Below are positions 57,904 to 64,000 of a DNA stretch of 64,000 nt, piece after piece. A program made the translations under genes and the position numbers. The notes beneath the pieces are model-generated. The model did no database searches. It saw only the letters and a list, made by a program, of their open reading frames with translations, and was not told where the DNA came from. The stretch is taken from positions 62,001 through 126,000 of the forward strand of contig CAWICW010000010.1 in assembly GCA_963834685.1 (NCBI GenBank). The letters run 5' to 3'. The stretch's first letter is position 1; every line of letters starts with the position of its first letter. Origin of the DNA: Palsa-504 sp963834685 (GTDB lineage: Bacteria > Actinomycetota > Actinomycetes > Streptosporangiales > Streptosporangiaceae).

Positions 57904-58776
57904 ATGTCGCTGCAGGAATTCGTCCCCACGCCTGCCTTCGAGGAGTACCGGGAGACGTTCAAGGACTTCTACCGGATGGAGCGCCGGGACGACGGCGTGC
58001 TGCTGGTGGCCGCGCACACCCTGGGGGGTTCGGTCCAGCTCAGCGTGCAGAACCACCGCTCGGTCGGGCAGATGCTCAAGACGGTCGGCGCGGACCCCTT
58101 GAACGAGGTGCTGATCCTGACCGGGACGGGGCCGGATTTCATGATGGCGTCGGACCCAGCGGGTTTCGCCCTGGAGGAGGCCGACATGGAGTACTGGGCC
58201 TACGAGTACGCCTACAAGGACGGGCGGATCAACGTCAGCGCCCTGGTCAACGACGTGGAGATCCCCACCATCGGCCTGCTCAACGGGCCCGGATTCCACT
58301 CCGAGATCGTGCTGATGTGCGACATCACGCTGGCCGCGTCGGACGCGGTCCTGTTTGACCTGCACTATGACATCGGCTCGGTACCGGCCGACGGCATCCA
58401 CAACGCGTTCCAGGAGCTGCTCGGGGTCAAGCGCGCGGCCTACGCGCTGCTGACCGGCGAGGCGATCACCGCCCAGCAGGCCCTGGAATGGGGCATGGTC
58501 AACGAGGTGGTGCCGCGGGACCGGCTTATTCCTCGCGCGTACGAGATCGCCGACCACATCATGACCCAGCCGCGAACCGTGCGCCGGCTGACCACGCAGA
58601 TCGTCCGGCGCCCGTGGAAGCAGCGGATCGTCAACGACCTGGACGGCGGGTTCGGGATCCAGATGTTCGGTCACATCGCCAAGAAGCGTGCCGTGCACGG
58701 TTCGCAGCACATCGCCTCGACCGTCGATTACGTCCGCGAGGGCCGCAAGAACAACTTCGACTCCGACCGCGACTGA
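57904..58776 (+). CDS. Crotonase-fold hydrolase resembling 6-oxocamphor hydrolase
   Basis: A 290-residue crotonase-fold protein lacking the usual AGxD oxyanion loop (here LTGTGPDFMMASDPAGF). GVLLVAAHTLGG (His38), FDLHYDIGSVPADG (His154 and Asp163) and LLTGEAITAQQALEWGMVNE align in my memory with 6-oxocamphor hydrolase, a retro-Claisenase that opens cyclic beta-diketones and uses a His and an Asp spaced as here. Closely related aliphatic enoyl hydratases lack these residues. It begins 4 bases after the dehydrogenase stop, with a GAGAGGAC box. It is the last gene of the operon. Substrate unknown; a cyclic 1,3-diketone is plausible. Confidence 0.68.
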   Translation: MSLQEFVPTPAFEEYRETFKDFYRMERRDDGVLLVAAHTLGGSVQLSVQNHRSVGQMLKTVGADPLNEVLILTGTGPDFMMASDPAGFALEEADMEYWAYEYAYKDGRINVSALVNDVEIPTIGLLNGPGFHSEIVLMCDITLAASDAVLFDLHYDIGSVPADGIHNAFQELLGVKRAAYALLTGEAITAQQALEWGMVNEVVPRDRLIPRAYEIADHIMTQPRTVRRLTTQIVRRPWKQRIVNDLDGGFGIQMFGHIAKKRAVHGSQHIASTVDYVREGRKNNFDSDRD

Positions 58777-58778
58777 GA

Positions 58779-58812
58779 CCGCGGCTCCGGCCGCGGCTCC
58801 GGCCGGGGCTAA
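58779..58812. terminator. G+C-rich hairpin after the operon
   Basis: CCGCGG-CTCCGG-CCGCGG at 58779-58796, followed by CTCCGGCCGGGG, can form stable stems just after the crotonase stop. No U-tract. A likely end of the transketolase operon. Confidence 0.35.
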
Positions 58813-58935
58813 ATGGTGCGCGCGGTTTCCGCTTCGAGCCTGGCCAGCGCGGAGCGGGGCGATCGGGAAGGGGAAGGTCGGCCTGGAGGCGGATACAGTG
58901 AGTGAGACGGGACGGGCCGCCGGAGGGAGCCACCG

Positions 58936-59253
58936 ATGCAGCCGCTAGCGATAGCCGCGATCGCACTGGGCGTGGTGATGGTCGCGGGCGTTCTGGTCAC
59001 GCTGATCCGGGTCCGGCGGGGGCCGATGCGCGATGCCGCCGGCTTCAGTTCCTGGAACCGGCACGGAAGCGTCCCCCTGGCCGGGGCGGGGCTGGCTCTC
59101 GGCGTCGTCGCGCGCATCGGCACCGGACAGACGTCGGCCACGCACGAGATCATGTTCGCGGTCACGACCGTGCTGCTCCTCGGCGCGCTCCTGTGCGCCC
59201 TGGCGGGCGCGGTTGCCGCCACGCGCCGCCGGCCGGACAGTAACCGAGCCTGA
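58936..59253 (+). CDS. Small membrane protein of unknown function
   Basis: A 105-residue protein with three predicted membrane segments (LAIAAIALGVVMVAGVLVTL, LAGAGLALGVVARIG, VLLLGALLCALAGAVAA) and an R-rich loop, RVRRGPMRDAAG. No family was recognised. ATG 58936 follows GGAGGGAG. An inverted repeat GCCTGA-cgggt-TCAGGC (59248-59264) spans its stop and may end transcription. Confidence 0.65.
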   Translation: MQPLAIAAIALGVVMVAGVLVTLIRVRRGPMRDAAGFSSWNRHGSVPLAGAGLALGVVARIGTGQTSATHEIMFAVTTVLLLGALLCALAGAVAATRRRPDSNRA

Positions 59254-59264
59254 CGGGTTCAGGC
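59248..59264. terminator. Hairpin at the stop codon of the small membrane protein
   Basis: A 6-base perfect stem with a 5-base loop includes the TGA at 59251-59253. It lies in the short gap before the convergent histidine kinase, and may act from both sides. Confidence 0.3.
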
Positions 59265-59340
59265 CCCTCACGAGGGCGGCAGGGCGGCCAGGACGTCGCG
59301 GGTGGCGACGATGACGCTGCTCAGCTGGGCGGCTCCGGAT

Positions 59341-60924
59341 TCAGGTGGCGGAGGAGGCTAGCTCGCGTGCCGGGCGCGGATCCGGCAGGTCACGGACGGG
59401 AAGGATCAGAGCGATCCGCAGGCCGCGCGGACCAGCGGGCGCGGCGTGCGCGGCGCCGCCATGGGCGGACGCGATCTCGGCGGCGATGGCGAGCCCGAGG
59501 CCGGAACCGGCCGGGAGGTAGGCCGGGGCCGGCTGGCCGGGCACATACGGCCGCGACCGGGTCCGGGGGTCCCCAGCGCGGTAGAAGCGCTCGAAGATGT
59601 GCGGCAGCTGGCCGGGCGGGACGCCGGGGCCGTCGTCGCTCACCTCGATGATGACGCGCCCGTCGGCTTCGCGTGCCGTAATCGCGCCCACCGTCTCGCC
59701 GGGGGTGTGCACGAGCACGTTCATGAGCAGGTTGTCGACCGCGCGGCGCAGCAGTTCCTCATCGCCCACCGTCGCCAGGCCGTCGGCGATCTGCACCTGC
59801 CAGGTCCGCCCGGGGTCGGCGATCCGGACCCGCTCCGCGCACCCGGCGACCACGGCGGTAAGGTCGACCGGCTCGCAGGACTGGCCGGGATGCTGGCCGA
59901 GCCGGGCCAGGCGGAGCATGTCGTCAACCAGCCGGCCCATGCGCCGCGTCTCCAGCACGATCCGGTCCATCACCTCATCGACCTGGTCGGGACTGCGCAG
60001 GGCGCCCTGCTGGTAAAGCTCGGCGTTGGCGCGCAGGGACGCCAGCGGGGTGCGCAGCTCGTGGCTGGCATCGGTGAAGAACCGGCGCATCTGCTGCTGG
60101 CTGGCCTCGCGCTCCTGCACGTCGGCCTCGATCCGGGCCAGCATGCCGTTCAGGGCGGTGCCGAGCCTGCCCACCTCGCTGCCGGGATCGTGCGGAGCCA
60201 CCCGGTCGGTGAGGTCGCCGGCCGTGATCCGGTCGGCCTGGGCGGCCATGGTCTCGATCGGCCGCAGCCCGCGGCGCAGCACGACGAAGACACCGAGGCC
60301 GATGAGCAGCACCACGGCGATCGAACCCAGCATGACGATGAGTTCGACCTGGACCATGGTCTCGTCGACCTGATCCAGGCTGGTGCCGGCGACGAGGGAT
60401 CCGCCCATGGCGTGCAGCGACCGGAGGAGGATCGTGGTCCTCCCGCTGGGGCCGACCAGGGTGTGCGGGCCGGGTTTGACGGCGACCCTGGCCACGGTGG
60501 GCGACAGGGTCCAGCTGGGGCCGACCGAGCCCGCGTTCGCCGCGACCTGCAGCGTCACCGGGCTGCCGCGGGAGGGCAGGAAGACCATGTCGAAGGCACC
60601 GGGGAGAGCCGGAACTCCGGTCTTGGCGCTGGGCCCGGACGGGACCTGGACGGGCAGGACATGCGGTCCGTGCGGGCCGCGGACCTCGGACCCGGCGGAC
60701 AGGAAGGCGGCCAGCCTCGGCAGGGTCAGGGTTAGCGCCACCTGGAGGTTGTTGTCGGTCTGGCCGAGCAGGTAGCGGCGCATGGTAGCAACCGCGCCGA
60801 CGTCGAACGCCACCAGCGCGACCAGCGTGACGACTACCACGCCGGCCATCACCTTGAGCCGCAGCTGGACGTGCGTCAGCTGCCGGGCCAGCGCACCGGC
60901 CCGGGACGTTCGCCTATGACTCAT
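59341..60924 (-). CDS. Sensor histidine kinase (HAMP, HisKA, HATPase)
   Basis: A 527-residue sensor kinase. A first membrane segment (AGVVVVTLVALVAFDVGAV) and a second (ELIVMLGSIAVVLLIGLGVF) flank an extracellular ~155-residue domain. Then come HAMP (ETMAAQADRITAGDLTDRV), the phosphoacceptor DASHELRTPLASLRANAE, the N box VDNLLMNVLVHTPG and the G boxes VSDDGPGVPPGQL, FERFYRAGD and GSGLGLAIAAEIASAHGG. It phosphorylates the response regulator whose gene overlaps its start. The pair diverges from an export operon that it probably controls. Confidence 0.92.
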   Translation of the reverse strand: MSHRRTSRAGALARQLTHVQLRLKVMAGVVVVTLVALVAFDVGAVATMRRYLLGQTDNNLQVALTLTLPRLAAFLSAGSEVRGPHGPHVLPVQVPSGPSAKTGVPALPGAFDMVFLPSRGSPVTLQVAANAGSVGPSWTLSPTVARVAVKPGPHTLVGPSGRTTILLRSLHAMGGSLVAGTSLDQVDETMVQVELIVMLGSIAVVLLIGLGVFVVLRRGLRPIETMAAQADRITAGDLTDRVAPHDPGSEVGRLGTALNGMLARIEADVQEREASQQQMRRFFTDASHELRTPLASLRANAELYQQGALRSPDQVDEVMDRIVLETRRMGRLVDDMLRLARLGQHPGQSCEPVDLTAVVAGCAERVRIADPGRTWQVQIADGLATVGDEELLRRAVDNLLMNVLVHTPGETVGAITAREADGRVIIEVSDDGPGVPPGQLPHIFERFYRAGDPRTRSRPYVPGQPAPAYLPAGSGLGLAIAAEIASAHGGAAHAAPAGPRGLRIALILPVRDLPDPRPARELASSAT

Positions 60925-61672
60925 CGGGAGCCCCCTGGTTCTGATCGCGGTCGCCGGGCTCGTTGGGGTCGCCGGGCTCGTCGGGCCGGGGCAGGCGCAG
61001 GCTGTAGCCGACGGCGCGCTGGGTGTGGATCAGGTCCGGGCCGTCGCTGGCCAGCTTGCGCCGCAGGTAGGTGACGTAGGTGGACACGACCGTGCTGGAT
61101 CCGCCGAAGTCATAGTCCCATACGTGGTCCAGCAGCTGGGCGCGGGTGAGCACCCGGCCAGGGTTGAGCATGAAGTAGCGCAGCAGCCGGAACTCGGTCG
61201 GCGACAGGTCGATCTGGTGCCCGCCGCGGCGGACCTCGTAGGTGTCCTGGTCGAGGGTGAGGTCCGCGAACGACAGGACCGGCTCGACGGGCACCGGGCG
61301 GGTGCGGCGCAGCACGGTACGGACCCGGGCGGCCAGCTCCTCCAGCCCGAACGGCTTGGTCATGTAGTCGTCGCCGCCGATGGTGAGCCCGGTGACCTTG
61401 TCGTCCTGGGTGTCCTTCGCGGTCAGGAAGATGACCGGCACCCGGTTCCCGTCCCGGCGCAGCCGGCGGACGATCTCGAACCCGTCGATGTCGGGCAGCA
61501 GCACGTCCAGGATGAGCAGGTCGAAGGAGCGGTTGCGGGCCAGGTGGAGCGCGTCCGTCCCCGTCTCCGCAGCGGTCACTTCGAAGCCGAGGAAACGCAG
61601 CGAGGCGGCAACGGCATCCCTCAAGAAGAGCTCGTCGTCCACCACGAGCAGGTTCCCGTCGTCGGGTGGCAT
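60914..61672 (-). CDS. OmpR-family response regulator
   Basis: A 252-residue regulator: receiver with NLLVVDDELFLRDAV, phosphoacceptor Asp in LLILDVLLPDIDGFE, VIFLTAKDTQDD with the conserved Lys, and an OmpR-type winged helix (SPTEFRLLRYFMLNPGRVLT, VSTYVTYLRRKLASDGPDLI, TQRAVGYSLR). ATG 61672 starts MPPDDGN; a longer in-frame start at 61921 crosses the promoter. Overlaps the kinase by 11 bases. Probable binding boxes lie in the divergent promoter at 61725 and 61774. Confidence 0.92.
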   Translation of the reverse strand: MPPDDGNLLVVDDELFLRDAVAASLRFLGFEVTAAETGTDALHLARNRSFDLLILDVLLPDIDGFEIVRRLRRDGNRVPVIFLTAKDTQDDKVTGLTIGGDDYMTKPFGLEELAARVRTVLRRTRPVPVEPVLSFADLTLDQDTYEVRRGGHQIDLSPTEFRLLRYFMLNPGRVLTRAQLLDHVWDYDFGGSSTVVSTYVTYLRRKLASDGPDLIHTQRAVGYSLRLPRPDEPGDPNEPGDRDQNQGAPDES

Positions 61673-61699
61673 CACGTTATCGCAGCATATGGCGGTGAA

Positions 61700-61800
61700 C
61701 GTTGCGTGCGAGAAATCTTCAAGTTTCGTGTGAACGACGCTGGGGTGCTCGCGGGACCGGGTTGACACCGAACTCACACGAAGCTCGTGCAGCTTCTCCA
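61700..61800. promoter_or_regulatory. Divergent promoter with a split 9-base inverted repeat
   Basis: TTCGTGTGA (61725-61733) and its exact complement TCACACGAA (61774-61782) are separated by 40 bases. A perfect -35 box TTGACA (61762-61767) precedes the second copy. The geometry fits binding of the response regulator to both the regulator and export promoters. Confidence 0.5.
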
Positions 61801-61891
61801 GAACCACCGTAGAAGGTATGGCCCAAGCCCGGGTTCGGGCGTGCTCCGGCGTCTTCCGGAGTCCCGGGGCGCGGCAGCTACGGAGGATCTC

Positions 61892-63256
61892 GTGACACAA
61901 CTTGGCTCTACCGCCACGCAAAGCGGCCCCGACGAGAGCAGCCGCCGGGCGGCGATGCGCGGGTCACGGATGGCCCGGCGGCGCCGCGTACTGCTCGGGG
62001 TGGGCATCGCGGCGGCCTTGCTGGCCGTCGGCGGGCTGATCGGTGCCTCCTTCGTGAAGTCGCCGCAGCAGATCGCCGCGAACACCGCGGCGCCGCCTGC
62101 CACGATGACCACGGCCACCGTCGTCTCCCAGATCCTCACCTCGTCGGTCCAGATGCGCGGCGAGGTGTACCCGGCGACGCAGTACGACGTGTACGCGAGC
62201 GCCGCATCGTCCGGGGACACCGGTTCGGCCGGAGGTTCAGCCGGAGGTTCGGCCGGGGCCTCGGGCGGAGGCGGATCCGCGATGTACATCTCGAAGCTGG
62301 ACGTGGCCGCGGGCGACACGGTCGCCAACGGCGAGGAGCTGGCTGAGATCGACGGCCAGCCGATGTTCGCGCTGACCGGCCCGGTGCCCGCCTGGCGAGA
62401 CCTGGCACCAGGCGAGACCGGGCCGGACGTGGCCGAGCTGCAGGACGCCCTGGCCTCGCTCGGGTACTACGACGAGGGCGACACGCCCGGGTATTACGGC
62501 TCGGCGACCGAGTACGCGGTGTACCTGTACTACGAGCACCTCGGTTACACTCCGCCGTCCTCGGGCGGCATGCCGATGGCGGACGTAGTGTTCCTGCCCT
62601 CGCTGCCCGCGACGGTGGTCGCGGTGAACGGGGCGACCGGCGAGCAGCCCGGCCAGCCGTTCCTCGAGCTGGCCGCCCGCGGGTCGCTGGCGCTGACCGG
62701 CCAGCTGCCGCCCGCCTACGCCGGCCAGGTGAAGGCCGGCCTGAAGGTGACGATCTATGACGAGGTGACCGGCATCCACGCCACCGGCACCGTGGCCGAC
62801 CTGGGGACGGCGACCACGACCGTGCCCACCGGGACGGTGGTGGACATCGGGGGCGGCTCGGGCTCGGCGGGCTCTTCAGGGTCCGCCGACTCCGGGTCTT
62901 CCGGGTCGTCCGGGTCCTCCGGGTCTTCTTCGAGCAGCTCGGGTAGCTCGACCGTCTTCATCCCGCTGACCGTGCACCCGTCCACCCCGCTGCCGGCCGC
63001 ACTGAACGGGGAGAACGTCCTGGTCACCGTGCAGACCGGGCAGACCGAGGGACCGGTGTTGACGGTGCCGGCCGCCGCGATCGTCACCACGGCGTCGGGC
63101 ACGAGCTACGTCACCGTGGCGGGCGCGCACGGGAAGCAGACGCAGGTCCCGGTGACGCCGGGCATCTCCGAGAACGGCTACGTCCAGGTGAGCCCAACAT
63201 CCCCGGTGACCGCCGGAACGCTGGCGGCCGGCGACCACGTGGCGGTGAGCGGCTGA
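61892..63256 (+). CDS. Membrane-fusion/periplasmic adaptor with peptidoglycan-binding-like domain
   Basis: A 454-residue exported adaptor. A basic start and membrane segment (VLLGVGIAAALLAVGGLIGA) precede an HlyD-like barrel (VQMRGEVYPATQYDVYA, SKLDVAAGDTVANGEELAEI). A PG-binding-1-like insert lies at about 205-245 (APGETGPDVAELQDALASLG, YYGSATEYAVYLYYEHLGY), and barrel strands with a Gly/Ser-rich linker (~330-365) follow, ending in PVTPGISENGYVQV. GTG 61892 follows GGAGG. Such adaptors pair with MacB-type ABC exporters, as encoded next (overlap TGATG). Confidence 0.82.
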   Translation: MTQLGSTATQSGPDESSRRAAMRGSRMARRRRVLLGVGIAAALLAVGGLIGASFVKSPQQIAANTAAPPATMTTATVVSQILTSSVQMRGEVYPATQYDVYASAASSGDTGSAGGSAGGSAGASGGGGSAMYISKLDVAAGDTVANGEELAEIDGQPMFALTGPVPAWRDLAPGETGPDVAELQDALASLGYYDEGDTPGYYGSATEYAVYLYYEHLGYTPPSSGGMPMADVVFLPSLPATVVAVNGATGEQPGQPFLELAARGSLALTGQLPPAYAGQVKAGLKVTIYDEVTGIHATGTVADLGTATTTVPTGTVVDIGGGSGSAGSSGSADSGSSGSSGSSGSSSSSSGSSTVFIPLTVHPSTPLPAALNGENVLVTVQTGQTEGPVLTVPAAAIVTTASGTSYVTVAGAHGKQTQVPVTPGISENGYVQVSPTSPVTAGTLAAGDHVAVSG

Positions 63257-63948
63257 TGGGCACGCCGGTGATCGAACTGCGCGGCTTGGCCCGCACCTAC
63301 CCCGGCCCGCCGCCGGTGCCCGCGCTGCGCCCGGCTGACCTGGTGATCGAGGAAGGCGATTACGTCGCGGTCACCGGGCCGTCCGGCTCGGGCAAGTCGA
63401 CGCTGCTGCACCTGCTTGGCCTGCTCGACTCGCCGACCCAGGGCCGCTACCTGCTGGACGGCCTCGACACCAGCGCGCTAGGCGACCGCGACCGGTCCGC
63501 GCTGCGCGGCAGCCGGATCGGGTTCGTCTTCCAGTCCTTCCACCTGCTGCCCTACCGGACGTCGCTGGAGAACGTGCTGCTGGCCCTGCTCTACAACCAG
63601 ACGCCGCGCAGCGGCCGGGTTCAGACGGCGGTCGACGCGCTCGACGCCGTGGGGCTGGGACACCGGCTCCACGCGCTGCCCACCACGCTGTCCGGCGGGG
63701 AGGGCCAGCGCGTCGCGATCGCGCGGGCACTGGTGAACCAGCCCAGCCTGCTGCTGTGCGACGAGCCGACGGGGAACCTGGACTCGCGGAACGCGGCCGC
63801 GCTCATGGCCCTGCTCGACCAGCTGAACGCGGCCGGTTTCACGATCGTGGTGATCACGCACGACGCGGGAGTGGCGGGCCATGCGGGCCGGACGATCGCG
63901 ATCAGCGACGGGATGCTGTCCGAGCGGACCGAGGCGCACCATGCGTAG
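63256..63948 (+). CDS. MacB/LolD-type ABC exporter ATP-binding protein
   Basis: A 230-residue ATPase: Walker A TGPSGSGKSTLLHLLGLLD, Q-loop GFVFQSFHLLPYRTSLENVL, signature LSGGEGQRVAIARAL (Gly replacing the first Gln of the common GGQQQ), Walker B LLLCDEPTGNLDS and switch His in VVITHDAGVA. Its ATG overlaps the adaptor stop, and its stop overlaps the next gene's start. Energises export of a peptide, antibiotic or lipid together with the FtsX-like permease. Confidence 0.9.
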   Translation: MGTPVIELRGLARTYPGPPPVPALRPADLVIEEGDYVAVTGPSGSGKSTLLHLLGLLDSPTQGRYLLDGLDTSALGDRDRSALRGSRIGFVFQSFHLLPYRTSLENVLLALLYNQTPRSGRVQTAVDALDAVGLGHRLHALPTTLSGGEGQRVAIARALVNQPSLLLCDEPTGNLDSRNAAALMALLDQLNAAGFTIVVITHDAGVAGHAGRTIAISDGMLSERTEAHHA

Positions 63949-64000
63949 GGCACGCACCGGCCTGCCGCTGCCCCGGCTTACCGCGCGGGACACGACCGCC
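63941..64000 (+). CDS. ABC permease, 5' end only (partial)
   Basis: ATG 63941 overlaps the ATPase stop (63946-63948) and starts MRRARTGLPLPRLTARDTTA before the window ends. The short sequence is basic and hydrophilic, fitting the cytosolic start of an FtsX/MacB-type permease; the identity rests on operon position. Confidence 0.5.
   Translation, partial: MRRARTGLPLPRLTARDTTA

Noticed and set aside
55941..57962. 673-codon minus-strand frame
   Set aside because: Antisense to the transketolase half and dehydrogenase genes; low-complexity sequence with no recognisable domain.
59265..59340. Minus-strand codons ending LSSVIVATRDVLAALPPS
   Set aside because: A 25-codon open stretch after the kinase stop with no start and no recognisable family; too short to support.
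62220..62950. Gly/Ser-coding repeats as a possible CRISPR or tandem-repeat array
   Set aside because: They are imperfect codon repeats within the adaptor's linkers, with no spacer pattern.
1..64000. tRNA, rRNA, CRISPR or replication origin
   Set aside because: No cloverleaf, conserved rRNA stretch, regular repeat-spacer array or DnaA-box cluster was noticed by reading.

Overview
The window is very G+C-rich DNA (roughly 70% by eye) from an actinomycete. Supporting signs are GTG/TTG starts, tandem GAF-ANTAR regulators, a DUF222/13E12-type HNH gene, DUF3618 plus a holin-superfamily-III protein, a cytoplasmic MgtE-N/CBS protein next to DUF1003, and a replication-relaxation/FtsK-like/J-domain trio typical of actinobacterial integrative elements. 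Genus cannot be fixed from sequence alone.

Positions 1-45,500 form a large catabolic island for a CoA-activated, probably polycyclic or isoprenoid substrate. It holds three CoA ligase modules (one read through into an acyl-CoA dehydrogenase), five acyl-CoA dehydrogenases of the paired ~375/~400-residue kind known from steroid degradation, five crotonases, several SDRs, a nitronate-monooxygenase-like flavoenzyme, a FadA5-like thiolase and both ETF subunits. Three paralogous FAD dehydrogenases (1, 26.1 and 33.6 kb) belong to the fumarate reductase/ketosteroid dehydrogenase superfamily. Two operons stand out. The first (23.5-28.9 kb) combines two TIM-barrel isomerase-like proteins, an SDR, a flavoprotein and a Gfo/Idh/MocA oxidoreductase, and could attack a sugar-like substituent. 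The second (29.3-35.0 kb) combines a small protein, a Rieske oxygenase, a free-standing lipoyl domain, an adrenodoxin-type ferredoxin, 2-oxoacid-dehydrogenase-type E1 alpha and beta, and a flavoprotein, with no E2, E3 or ferredoxin reductase in the window. A Liv-type ABC importer, its lipoprotein receptor and a class-III aminotransferase follow (35.8-42.3 kb).

Almost every transcription unit in the island starts at a short AT-rich block, several containing perfect inverted repeats, which suggests shared regulation. A GntR/FadR-type regulator (22.5-23.3 kb) has a matching operator in its own promoter and a near match before the aminotransferase. It carries a frameshift.

From 45.8 to 48.9 kb lies a fragment of a conjugative/integrative element, ending at a truncated Old Yellow Enzyme remnant. 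From 49 to 55 kb the genes look like ordinary housekeeping or stress genes. At 55.1-58.8 kb is a compact operon of split transketolase, a beta-hydroxyacid dehydrogenase and a 6-oxocamphor-hydrolase-like crotonase. The window ends with a two-component system (59.3-61.7 kb) divergent from a MacA/MacB-type export operon cut off at the right edge.

Many genes carry single-base frameshifts (TesB remnant, HNH gene, ligase/ACAD, GntR, EtfA). Either this is a draft sequence with indel errors or decay is under way; the sequence alone cannot decide.
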